This document shows positions 8,902-17,497 of a DNA stretch of 64,000 nt, piece by piece. Source of the DNA: Amycolatopsis granulosa (GTDB lineage: Bacteria > Actinomycetota > Actinomycetes > Mycobacteriales > Pseudonocardiaceae). Both the position numbers and the translations under genes were made by a program. The notes below the pieces were generated by a model that saw only the letters and a list, made by a program, of their open reading frames with translations, did no database searches and had not been told where the DNA came from. The stretch is from assembly GCF_011758745.1 (NCBI RefSeq), contig NZ_JAANOV010000001.1:4154001-4218000 (forward strand), read 5' to 3'. Positions within the stretch are counted from its first letter, which is position 1, and every line of letters starts with the position of its first letter.

Positions 8902-8938
8902 CGGACGGCCTCCTTGGACGCATCGGACGGGACTAGGT

Positions 8939-8957
8939 TTAGGTAAGCCTTGCCTGA
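8939..8957. promoter_or_regulatory. IdeR/DtxR-type iron box upstream of efeUOB
   Basis: The 19-mer TTAGGTAAGCCTTGCCTGA matches the IdeR/DtxR consensus TTAGGTTAGGCTAACCTAA at about 14-15 positions with the dyad symmetry retained. It sits 38-56 nt before the efeU start, where Fe-loaded IdeR would block transcription. A second, better box is found at 61999-62017. Site by sequence; regulation by inference. Confidence 0.8.
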
Positions 8958-9104
8958 AAGTCCAGCCCGACCATCCTCGCTTGATCGGTGGAACCCGTCA
9001 AATCAGGCATCACGCTTCGTGTTTCCGCAGCTCAGGACGTGGTACGCGACTCCATAACAAAGTGGTGTGATCCGCCTGTCAGGAAGCCTGGATAACCTGT
9101 TCGG

Positions 9105-9776
9105 GTGGCAGAACCCACTCAGCCGGGGGACGCCCGGATCCGGCGCTTCTCGTCTCGGTTGCTCCTCGGGGCGGCGGTGACCGGCACCGGGCTGGTGCTC
9201 ATCCTGACCATCGGTGTGACAGGTCCCGGGGAGGCCCCGCGGCCGGCCGTCTCCCAGCCCGCCGTGGCCACGGGGACACTGGAACCACCGCCCGGCGCGA
9301 CCGCTCCACGCCCCGCCAGGCTCGCGCCGCCGGACCGGCCGCGTGAGTCGGACCGCAAGGCGCTCGACGCGTGGTCGACCGAAGTGGCCGGGGCGACCGG
9401 GCTGCCGCCGCGAGTGCTCGCCGGCTACGGCCGGGCGGAGATGTGGATGCGCGGGGAGTGGCCGGGATGCCACCTGTCCTGGGCCACGCTCGCCGCGATC
9501 GGCGAGGCGTCCGCGGTCGGCGACGGCCCGCTGCGGGTGCCGGAGGAGACCTGGAAGCAGTGGTCGGCGCGCGCCACCGGCGACGGCAGGCAACCGGACC
9601 CCGCGGACATCGACGACACGGCGCTGACCACGGCCCGCTCGCTGTGCTCGACGGGCGCCGACCTGGCGACCGCCCCCGGCTGGTGGGCCGCGATCACCGG
9701 CGCACCAGCCCTCGCCCCCGCAGCCCGGCACGTCTTCGACATCGCCACCAGCCTCGCCGGCGCCGCCCCGCGCTAG
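9105..9776 (+). CDS. Membrane-anchored transglycosylase-like protein, probably catalytically dead
   Basis: A 223-residue protein with a cytoplasmic basic N-terminus, one transmembrane segment (~18-38), a Pro-rich linker, and a C-terminal domain resembling the lytic transglycosylase encoded at 13477. GCHLSWATLAAIG (121-133) aligns with GCHLDWALVASIG there, but the catalytic IGRIES is replaced by IGEASA, putting Ser136 where the general-acid Glu should be. The downstream GPTQFIPSTW and YNNSDAY blocks are missing or unrecognisable. It occupies the position of the mycobacterial lpqU-type gene before eno. TAACCT at 9093-9098, six nt before the GTG, suggests a leaderless mRNA. It may be a peptidoglycan-binding or scaffolding pseudoenzyme. 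Confidence 0.7.
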   Translation: MAEPTQPGDARIRRFSSRLLLGAAVTGTGLVLILTIGVTGPGEAPRPAVSQPAVATGTLEPPPGATAPRPARLAPPDRPRESDRKALDAWSTEVAGATGLPPRVLAGYGRAEMWMRGEWPGCHLSWATLAAIGEASAVGDGPLRVPEETWKQWSARATGDGRQPDPADIDDTALTTARSLCSTGADLATAPGWWAAITGAPALAPAARHVFDIATSLAGAAPR

Positions 9777-9797
9777 CGCACGGCACGAGCCGGGCGA

Positions 9798-10202
9798 TCA
9801 GCTCTCCTGCAACCGAACCCGGGCCTTGACCTCGGACAACGCGTCCTGGTACTCGGGAACCGGGTTCATCGCCCAGGCCATGCGCAGCTGTCCCAGCGCT
9901 TCGACCAGCCGGCCCAGCCGTTGCAGCGTGCGGCCCAGCACGAAGCGGGCGTAGTGGTCGGACGGATCGAGTTCCAGCACCCGCGTCAACGCCTGCTCGG
10001 CGCGGTTGAGCTGGGCGGAGTGGAAGTAGGCGCGCCCGGCGAGCAGCTGGACGCTGGGCTTGTCCGGTTCGCTGTCCAGCACCGGCTGCAGCGCCTTGAG
10101 GGCGTCCAGCGGACGCCGCTTCTCGACGAGATCCTCCGCCTCGCGAAACGCGTGCAGCGGGTGCCGGCCTGCTGGTCCCCGCGGGGTTTCTGCCTCATCC
10201 AT
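9798..10202 (-). CDS. Tetratricopeptide-repeat protein
   Basis: A 134-residue cytoplasmic protein made almost entirely of TPR helices: A-F-R-E-A-E-D-L-V near the start, then AGRAYFHSAQLNRAEQALTR and GRTLQRLGRLVEALGQLR, each with the TPR spacing of small and aromatic residues. It likely mediates a protein-protein contact; partner unknown. ATG at 10202 is chosen because the frame upstream (to 10565) overlaps the divergent VOC gene. The ribosome site is weak (GGGGGTAAC). No signal peptide. Confidence 0.75.
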   Translation of the reverse strand: MDEAETPRGPAGRHPLHAFREAEDLVEKRRPLDALKALQPVLDSEPDKPSVQLLAGRAYFHSAQLNRAEQALTRVLELDPSDHYARFVLGRTLQRLGRLVEALGQLRMAWAMNPVPEYQDALSEVKARVRLQES

Positions 10203-10286
10203 CTTCTGATCGACGTTACCCCCGGTGCGCCCGTTTCGGCAGGGGCGATCAGGGTGGTCGCGGGCGGCATGATGCACTAACCGGTC

Positions 10287-10739
10287 ATGAGCGAAGAACC
10301 GCGGTATCTCGGACTCTCGCCCTACCTGTACTACACCGACGCCACGGAGGCGCTGGATTGGCTGGTGCGCGTGTTCGGCTTCACGGAGAAGGTCCGGTAC
10401 GTGGACGCGTCCGGCCACGTCTTCCAGGCCGTGGTGGCCGCCGGTGACGCCGAGATCGTGCTCGCCGCGGTCGGCGCCGACTACTGGGAGACCAAGGGCG
10501 TCGACCGGCCGGTCGGGCAGCTCAACGTCGTGTACGTGCCCGACGCCGACGCGCAGTACGAGCACGTGTGCACGGCCCTGGGGGAGGGGTGCGACGTACC
10601 GCCGCCACAGGACCAGCCCTACGGTGCGCGGGTGTTCACGGTGCTGGACTGCGGGGGCAACAGCTGGACGTTCTGGCAGCAGATCTCCGACACCGCCGAC
10701 CTGCCGTCGGGGTGGCAGGAGGTCCGCGCCGGCCAGTGA
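10287..10739 (+). CDS. VOC (glyoxalase/bleomycin-resistance fold) family protein
   Basis: A 150-residue single-chain VOC-fold protein. Features seen are the LSPYLYYTDATEALDWLVRVFGF opening typical of the first beta-alpha-beta-beta-beta unit (split here: LSPYLYYTDA, then LDWLVRVFGF), and the closing YGARVFTVLDCGGNSWTF where the family usually has a metal-ligand Glu; here that strand reads NSWTFWQ, so metal binding is uncertain. Substrate is unknown; relatives include dioxygenases, glyoxalases and resistance proteins. It is divergent from the TPR gene and precedes eno. Confidence 0.8.
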   Translation: MSEEPRYLGLSPYLYYTDATEALDWLVRVFGFTEKVRYVDASGHVFQAVVAAGDAEIVLAAVGADYWETKGVDRPVGQLNVVYVPDADAQYEHVCTALGEGCDVPPPQDQPYGARVFTVLDCGGNSWTFWQQISDTADLPSGWQEVRAGQ

Positions 10740-10808
10740 CGCGTGCCTCCACCGGGTGAACGGCGAAGGCCGCTACGCTGGTCGCGTCTTCGCTGGACAA
10801 ACCGATGA

Positions 10809-12104
<1,296 letters not shown>

Positions 12105-12113
12105 CCGGGGTAG

Positions 12114-12656
12114 ATGACGCAACGCGGAACCCAGCGCGCGCGGCGCCCCCGCCGCACGGAGGGCTCACCGGCCCGACGTGCGGAGGGGGCGCCCGCGCGC
12201 CGTCCGCAACTCGCCCGGCGGGTGGCCGCCGGGAAGGCGCGGCTGCGGCGCGGTCCGGGCGGCCAGGGCGCCGCCGCGGCGCGCGTGCTCGGCATGTCCA
12301 CCACCCGCCGGGCCGCGGTGCTCGCGATCGTGGTGTGCGCGCTGGCGTTCACCGTTGCCGTGCCGTTGCGCACCTATCTGGCGCAGCGGGCCGAGGTCGC
12401 CGAGCAGGAGCAGCGGCAGGCGGAGCTGAAGCACGACGTTGCGCTGCTGGAGCAACGCAAGGCGGCGGTGTCGGATCCGGCGCAGGTCGAGGCGGAGGCC
12501 CGGCGGCGGCTGCGGTACGTCATGCCGGGCGAGACGCCCTACGTCGTGCAGCTGCCGGAGGACGCGCCGAAGCCGCAGGAGGCGGCGAAGCCCGATCCGG
12601 TGGTCTCCGGCGGCGCGGCGTGGTACCAGCAGTTGTGGAGCACCGTCGGCGGCTGA
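12114..12656 (+). CDS. ftsB: FtsB/DivIC-family septum formation initiator
   Basis: A 180-residue bitopic division protein of the FtsB/DivIC family, which forms the FtsQLB-type complex controlling septal peptidoglycan synthesis. It has an Arg/Ala-rich disordered cytoplasmic tail (1-60), one transmembrane helix (~68-84), an extracytoplasmic coiled coil (~90-120) and the family motif EARRRLRYVMPGE (128-140). The long basic N-terminus is typical of actinobacteria. It lies 9 nt after eno, matching mycobacterial order. Whether it is orthologous to FtsB or DivIC cannot be told from sequence alone. Confidence 0.9.
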   Translation: MTQRGTQRARRPRRTEGSPARRAEGAPARRPQLARRVAAGKARLRRGPGGQGAAAARVLGMSTTRRAAVLAIVVCALAFTVAVPLRTYLAQRAEVAEQEQRQAELKHDVALLEQRKAAVSDPAQVEAEARRRLRYVMPGETPYVVQLPEDAPKPQEAAKPDPVVSGGAAWYQQLWSTVGG

Positions 12657-12683
12657 CCTGGTGGCGCTTGCGACAATGGCGCG

Positions 12684-13190
12684 GTGAGCAAGACGGACCT
12701 GCCCTCGTTCGAACCGGTCACCGAGGCCGACCGGATCATCATCTCCGAGCAGCTCGGCCGTCCCGCGCGTGCGCTGCGGGCGGTCGCGGCGCGCTGTCCG
12801 AGCGGGCACCCGTCCGTCGTGCAGACCAACCCGCGGCTGGAGAACGGCACCCCGTTCCCGACCCTGTACTACCTGACCTGCCCGCGGCTGACTTCGCTGG
12901 TCGGGCGCCTCGAGGCGTCCGGGATCATGAAGGAGATGACCGACCGGCTGGCGGTGGACGAGGAGCTGGCCGCGGCCTACCGCCGTGCGCACGAGTCGTA
13001 CCTGGCGCAGCGGGACGCCCTCGAGCCGCTCGGACACCAGGTGACCGCCGGCGGCATGCCCGGACGGGTGAAGTGCCTGCACGTGCATCTCGCGCACACC
13101 CTCGCGATGGGGCCGGGCGTCAACCCGTTCGGCGACGAAACCCTCGAACTGCTCAAACCCGATTGGCCCAGCGGCGACTGCGCCGCCTGA
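12684..13190 (+). CDS. DUF501 family protein
   Basis: A 168-residue member of the actinobacterial DUF501 family (always near eno/ftsB/ppx). Conserved features seen: LGRPARALRAVAARCPSGHP, the PTLYYLTCPRL block, and a C-terminal GGMPGRVKCLHVHLAHTLA with Cys and His residues that could bind a metal. No biochemical function is established, as far as I know. GTG at 12684 follows GACAAT by six nt (12672-12677), suggesting a leaderless start in addition to read-through from ftsB. Confidence 0.92.
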   Translation: MSKTDLPSFEPVTEADRIIISEQLGRPARALRAVAARCPSGHPSVVQTNPRLENGTPFPTLYYLTCPRLTSLVGRLEASGIMKEMTDRLAVDEELAAAYRRAHESYLAQRDALEPLGHQVTAGGMPGRVKCLHVHLAHTLAMGPGVNPFGDETLELLKPDWPSGDCAA

Positions 13191-13214
13191 CGCGCGCGGC
13201 AACCGCCACGACCC

Positions 13215-13296
13215 GGCCAACACGCCGCCCCGAGCGGCAAACACGCGGCAGCCGCGTGTTTGCCCGTCCGCGCGCCGTGTTCGCTGTTGCGGGCGG
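13215..13296. repeat. Intergenic AACACGC palindromic repeat, copy 1
   Basis: Five short units with core AACACGC occur between DUF501 and the transglycosylase gene: two in forward and three in reverse orientation. The centre is a perfect palindrome (14-bp arms 13236-13249 and 13251-13264 around a single A). The outer units (13215-13229 and 13282-13296) are also complementary, so nested cruciform/hairpin folding is possible. The same unit recurs at 21126-21181 and 58803-58899. The interval 13191-13476 holds nothing else I recognise apart from the promoter region of the next gene. Confidence 0.75.
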
Positions 13297-13476
13297 CGTG
13301 TTGGGCTCAGGCGCGAAGCCGAGCTGAGCCGAAATGCCGTGCGGGGCACCCACATCGGCGACACAGCGAACTATCGGCTAACACTTCCGCCCCAACCCAG
13401 CGATACCACCTCTCGGTAACACGGGCTTCACACCGCGCGGTTCAGCATCGGGTGTGACGCCCGCTCGGGGAGGGAA

Positions 13477-14712
13477 GTGGATGTGCGCCGGACTCGTCTG
13501 AAGGCCACCAACCGCAAGGCGCGCAGAGCCGGGCTGGCCAACAAGGCCACGCTCGCCGCGATGGGCGGGGTGCTCGCCCTGCTCCCGGCCGGGCTGGCCG
13601 GGAGCGGCACCCAGACCTGGACCAGCACCGCGCCGGCCGAGCAGAACCGCCCGGCCGGCCTCGTGCAGGGCGTGCCACCGGAGATGCTCCAGATCAGCGT
13701 CGACGGCCAGCTCCCGCAGCCGCCGCAGCCGGTGCCGCCCGAGGCGCTGCCCTCCGGCCCGCTCGGCATCCCCGGCAGCGCGCTGAAGGCGTACCGCAAC
13801 GCCGCCGACCTGATGCGGCCCGAGCGCCCGGGTTGCCACCTGGACTGGGCGCTCGTCGCGAGCATCGGCCGCATCGAGTCCAACCACGCGCGCGGCGGCT
13901 ACGTCGACGCGAAGGGGAACACGCGCGAGCCGATCCTCGGCCCGGAGCTCAACGGCGTCGGCCCGGTGGCCGCGATCCGGGACACCGACCACGGCCGCTG
14001 GGACCACGACACCGTGTGGGACCGCGCGGTCGGGCCCACCCAGTTCATCCCCAGCACCTGGGCCTTCTACGGCGCGGACGGCAACCACGACCGCGTCGCC
14101 GACCCGAACAACATCTACGACGCCACTTTCGCGACCGCGGGCTACCTGTGCTCGGGTGGTCTGGACCTGGGGAACCCGGCCCAGTTGCGCGCCGCGATCT
14201 ACCGCTACAACAACTCCGATGCCTATGTGGAAACGGTGATCCGCTGGGCCGAGGCGTACCGCAGTGGCGTCGCCCCGCTGCCGGACAGCAAGGTGCCGGT
14301 CGGCGCCCCGAGCGTCCCGGCGGCCCCGGCGGCCCCGGTCGCGCCGCCGCCACCGCCGACGGTCCTCGCCGCGCCCCCGGCGGCCACGACGCCGTTGCCG
14401 TCGCAGCCACCGGCGCGGTCGGACGGCAGCAGCGCCCCCACGACGACCACGACCCCCTCGACCAGCCCCACCACACCGGGCACCACAACGACGACGACCA
14501 CCACACCGGCGACCACGACGACCACACCGACCACCACCACGACGACCACCACCACGACCGTGCCGCCGGCGTGTGCGACCGCCACCACGCCGACGTCCAC
14601 GACGACCACTACTACGACCACACCCACCTCGCCGTCGCCGTCGCCGTGCGAGCCTCCGGTCACCGGCCCGGCGACCTCCACCACGGGATCGCCGACCGGG
14701 CACACCCCGTAG
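13477..14712 (+). CDS. Secreted lytic transglycosylase with long Thr/Pro-rich tail
   Basis: A 411-residue exported peptidoglycan hydrolase that should cleave MurNAc-GlcNAc bonds. A basic N-terminus and hydrophobic segment (~27-43) serve as signal/anchor. The SLT/MltB-type domain spans ~100-265: GCHLDWALVASIGRIES with catalytic Glu134, the GPTQFIPSTW block, and RYNNSDAYV near 250. The remaining ~140 residues are low complexity, Ala/Pro then long Thr runs, consistent with a cell-wall-spanning linker possibly O-mannosylated. GTG at 13477 follows GGGAGGGAAG. It sits between DUF501 and ppx. Confidence 0.88.
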   Translation: MDVRRTRLKATNRKARRAGLANKATLAAMGGVLALLPAGLAGSGTQTWTSTAPAEQNRPAGLVQGVPPEMLQISVDGQLPQPPQPVPPEALPSGPLGIPGSALKAYRNAADLMRPERPGCHLDWALVASIGRIESNHARGGYVDAKGNTREPILGPELNGVGPVAAIRDTDHGRWDHDTVWDRAVGPTQFIPSTWAFYGADGNHDRVADPNNIYDATFATAGYLCSGGLDLGNPAQLRAAIYRYNNSDAYVETVIRWAEAYRSGVAPLPDSKVPVGAPSVPAAPAAPVAPPPPPTVLAAPPAATTPLPSQPPARSDGSSAPTTTTTPSTSPTTPGTTTTTTTTPATTTTTPTTTTTTTTTTVPPACATATTPTSTTTTTTTTPTSPSPSPCEPPVTGPATSTTGSPTGHTP

Positions 14713-14721
14713 GGTGGGCGC

Positions 14722-15675
14722 ATGCCCCGTGTTGCCGCGATCGACTGTGGAACCAACTCCATCCGCCTGCTGGTGGCCGAGCTGACCGAGCGTCACGACG
14801 GCACCGTCGACCTGCGTGACCTGCATCGGGAGATGCGGGTCGTGCGGCTCGGGCAGGGCGTGGACGCGACCGGCCGGCTCGCCCCGGAGGCGCTGGAGCG
14901 CACCCGCGCCGCGCTGGCCGACTACACCATCGCCGCCCGGCGCAAGGGTGTGGAGAGGGTGCGCATGGTCGCCACCTCGGCGACGCGCGACGCGAGCAAC
15001 CGCGACGAGTTCTTCGCGATGACCCGCGAGGTGCTCGGCGCCGAGGCCGAGGTGATCAGCGGCGACGAGGAGGCCCGGTTGTCGTTCACCGGCGCGGTCG
15101 GTGAGCAGGACCCGGACGACGGCCCGTTCCTGGTGGTCGACGTCGGCGGCGGCTCCACCGAGCTGGTACTGGGCGACTGGGACGGCCGGCGCGCGTCGGT
15201 GACGGCGGCCAAGTCGGTGGACGTGGGCTGCGTGCGGATCACCGAGCGCGCCCTGAAGTCGGATCCGCCCACCTCGAACGAGATCGTCGCCGCACGCGAG
15301 TTCGCCACCGGTGTGCTGGCGGAGGCGTTCGACGCGGTGGACGTGTCGAAGGCCCGCACGTGGATCGGCGTGGCCGGCACCGTCACCACGTTGTCCGCGG
15401 TGGCCCAGGAGCTGCCGCGGTACGACTCCGAACGTACCCACCTGTCGCGCCTGACGCCCGCCGACATCACACGCGTGTCCGGGCAGCTGCTGGAGGCCGA
15501 CCACACCGCGCGTGCCGCGAACCCGGTGATCCATCCCGGCCGGGTCGACGTGATCGGCGGTGGCGGGCTGATCGTGCAGATCCTCGCCGAGCAGATCGGC
15601 CTGCGCGGCGGCCCCGCCGAGCTGGTGGTCAGCGAGCACGACATCCTCGACGGCATCGCGCTCTCGCTCGCCTGA
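14722..15675 (+). CDS. ppx: Exopolyphosphatase / GppA-type phosphatase (Ppx2-like, short form)
   Basis: A 317-residue ASKHA-fold phosphatase of the Ppx/GppA family, acting on polyphosphate and/or (p)ppGpp. The N-terminal phosphate loop AAIDCGTNSIRLLV (residues 5-18), RVRMVATSATRDASN and the second loop VVDVGGGSTELV are all intact. It lacks the C-terminal HD-like extension of long Ppx, as the short actinobacterial enzymes do. ATG at 14722 lies six nt after TAGGGT (14710-14715), a leaderless arrangement. It closes the mfd-to-ppx block conserved with mycobacteria. Confidence 0.93.
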   Translation: MPRVAAIDCGTNSIRLLVAELTERHDGTVDLRDLHREMRVVRLGQGVDATGRLAPEALERTRAALADYTIAARRKGVERVRMVATSATRDASNRDEFFAMTREVLGAEAEVISGDEEARLSFTGAVGEQDPDDGPFLVVDVGGGSTELVLGDWDGRRASVTAAKSVDVGCVRITERALKSDPPTSNEIVAAREFATGVLAEAFDAVDVSKARTWIGVAGTVTTLSAVAQELPRYDSERTHLSRLTPADITRVSGQLLEADHTARAANPVIHPGRVDVIGGGGLIVQILAEQIGLRGGPAELVVSEHDILDGIALSLA

Positions 15676-15826
15676 GCTGCGGGTTCGCCGATTATGCCGG
15701 CCGCCCGCGCCCTCGCGCGCCGCTGCGGTTCCCGCCCGATCGGGTGACCCGGGGAACCCCGCCCCTGTGTCGGCGCGACCCGCACTTCGGACGGCGCACG
15801 GCCGGCCAGGTCAACGGGAGGTAGCT

Positions 15827-15901
15827 GTGAACGCGGAGACGCCGGGCAACTGCAACTGCGGCAACTGCTGTGACTGCGGCGGTGAGTACGGCCGCAACTG
15901 A
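15827..15901 (+). CDS. Cys-rich 24-residue micropeptide
   Basis: A short gene below usual length cut-offs. GTG at 15827 is preceded by GGGAGG (15816-15821) at ideal spacing and followed, nine nt after its TGA, by a perfect 13-bp hairpin. The peptide begins with VNAETPG and contains CNCGNCCDC, i.e. five Cys in nine residues, then GGEYGRN. This pattern could bind metal (metallothionein-like) or be a precursor peptide. Cys-rich leader peptides that attenuate sulfur genes are known in mycobacteria, but here no sulfur gene follows on this strand. No modifying enzymes lie nearby. Coding is inferred from the ribosome site, composition and terminator. Confidence 0.6.
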   Translation: MNAETPGNCNCGNCCDCGGEYGRN

Positions 15902-15910
15902 CGCCGCCGG

Positions 15911-15941
15911 CGGACGGGGTGCCCACCGGGCACCCCGTCCG
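15911..15941. terminator. Strong hairpin terminator after the micropeptide
   Basis: Perfect 13-bp inverted repeat: CGGACGGGGTGCC (15911-15923), loop CACCG, GGCACCCCGTCCG (15929-15941). It lies between the micropeptide/ppx transcripts and the convergent S10 peptidase gene, so it can act for both. There is no long U-run, as is common in high-GC actinobacteria. Confidence 0.75.
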
Positions 15942-15993
15942 CCCCTGCTTCCCACCGCGCCGGTCGTTTCTCCGCGGCGAACGGAACCGGCGT

Positions 15994-17466
15994 CTACCGG
16001 TTCGAACTGGAGCGGACGAACTCCGCCAGGTCCGTGGACTGCTGCACCCGGGACGGTTCGTGCACGTACATCATGTGCCCGGCCTCGTAGTAGGCCGACT
16101 CGATGTTGCTGCGCAGGTCGTCCGGGATCTGCAGGTGCGCCAGCACGTGTTCGGCCGCGTAGTACGGCGTCGCGCCGTCGTAGTAGCCGAGGGCGACGTG
16201 CACCTTCAGGTGCGGATTGGCGCGCATCGCCGCGCTGAGCGCCTCCACCGCCGACACCGCGCGGCCCTCGAACTCGGAGTACGACCAGTTGCGCACCACG
16301 TCCATGGACAGGACCTCGTACGGCAGGTCGTTCTGGTAGCCGAGCTCCGAGCGCACGTAGTGGTTGAAGCCGGCTGAGTAGGCGCCGATGATCCGGGACA
16401 CCGACGCGTCGTCGCTCATCAGTTCGCGGCCGCCGTCCGGCTCCCAGGTGGTGAACCGGCCGTCCATCCGGCCGGTGGTCAGGCCGCGGTCCCGCAACAG
16501 CTCGGTGAAGAACCGCACGTGCTCGATGCGCAGGCCAACACGGTCCACATAGGACTCCTCGAGCCCGGTCAGCGACGCCAGCTTCCGCACCGTCGCCGCC
16601 TTCTCCTCCGGCGTCAGCCGCGCGCCCCGGTGCAGCGCCCACGGCAGCTCGCGCGCGGCGAACTCCTCGGCTTCGGCCAGCACGTCCGCCAGCTTCCGCT
16701 TGCCGTGCTTGCCGTGGTAGTGCGCGATCGCGGCGTAGGTCGGCACGAACAGCGGGTACGGCTGGTCGTTGCCCTCGGTGAACCGGATCGTGCCCATGTC
16801 CAGCACGCTCGAGATCAGCATCAGGCCGTTGAGGTAGAACCCGTGCCGCTCCTGCAGGTGACCGGCCAGCGCGGCCGCGCGCAGCGTGCCGTACGACTCG
16901 CCGGCCAGGTACTTGGGCGATAGCCAGCGGCCGTTGCGGGACGTCCACAGCCGGATGATCTCCGCGACCGCCTCCACGTCCGCGGTGAACCCGTGGAAGT
17001 CCTTGGGGCTCTCGCCCTTCTTCGGCCGCGAGTAGCCGGTCGACACCGGGTCGATGAACACCAGGTCGCTGTGCACCAGCAGCGTCTCGGGGTTGTCGAC
17101 CACGCGGTAGGGCGGCGGCTCGGGCGAGTCGACGTCACCGGACACCACCCGGCGCGGCCCGAGCACGCCCATGTGCAGCCACACGCTGGCCGAGCCCGGC
17201 CCGCCGTTGAACGCGAACGTCACCGGCCGGGAACCCGGCTCCGCGCCGTCGAGCGTGTAGGAGGTGAGGAACACCTCGGCCTTGGCGGTGTGGCCGTCGA
17301 ACTTGCCCTCGGTGTGCACCTCCTTGCGCAGCACGATCCGGCCGGTCTGGGCGGTGTAGGCCAGCTTGCGGCGCTTGACGGTGAGCGTGTGCTGCGTGGT
17401 GACGAGGTCGTCGCTCGGTTCGGGCGCGGCCTCGGTCTTCGTCTCCTCTTCGGGGGTTTCCGGCAT
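15994..17466 (-). CDS. Peptidase S10 (serine carboxypeptidase-like)
   Basis: A 490-residue alpha/beta-hydrolase of peptidase family S10, which removes C-terminal residues from peptides. The oxyanion-side motif NGGPGSAS (87-95), nucleophile motif GESYG with Ser191, the Asp region GYYDGATPY and the His region EAGHMMY complete the triad. There is no signal peptide (acidic N-terminus MPETPEEE), so it appears cytoplasmic, unlike classical eukaryotic S10 enzymes. ATG at 17466 is chosen; the frame upstream overlaps the divergent UDG gene. Physiological substrate unknown. Confidence 0.9.
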   Translation of the reverse strand: MPETPEEETKTEAAPEPSDDLVTTQHTLTVKRRKLAYTAQTGRIVLRKEVHTEGKFDGHTAKAEVFLTSYTLDGAEPGSRPVTFAFNGGPGSASVWLHMGVLGPRRVVSGDVDSPEPPPYRVVDNPETLLVHSDLVFIDPVSTGYSRPKKGESPKDFHGFTADVEAVAEIIRLWTSRNGRWLSPKYLAGESYGTLRAAALAGHLQERHGFYLNGLMLISSVLDMGTIRFTEGNDQPYPLFVPTYAAIAHYHGKHGKRKLADVLAEAEEFAARELPWALHRGARLTPEEKAATVRKLASLTGLEESYVDRVGLRIEHVRFFTELLRDRGLTTGRMDGRFTTWEPDGGRELMSDDASVSRIIGAYSAGFNHYVRSELGYQNDLPYEVLSMDVVRNWSYSEFEGRAVSAVEALSAAMRANPHLKVHVALGYYDGATPYYAAEHVLAHLQIPDDLRSNIESAYYEAGHMMYVHEPSRVQQSTDLAEFVRSSSNR

Positions 17467-17497
17467 GGTCGTCAACCTAGCGGAGCACACTGACGGC

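Noticed and set aside
8179..8946. 255-codon open frame on the plus strand over efeU
   Set aside because: Asp/Glu/Arg/Gly-rich antisense shadow of a clear FTR1 permease.
14440..14620. ACC/ACG repeat tract as a non-coding satellite
   Set aside because: Stays in frame as the Thr-rich tail of the transglycosylase.
15827..15941. Cys leader attenuator for a downstream gene
   Set aside because: The next gene is on the opposite strand, so classical Cys-codon attenuation of a downstream operon does not fit; micropeptide interpretation kept instead.
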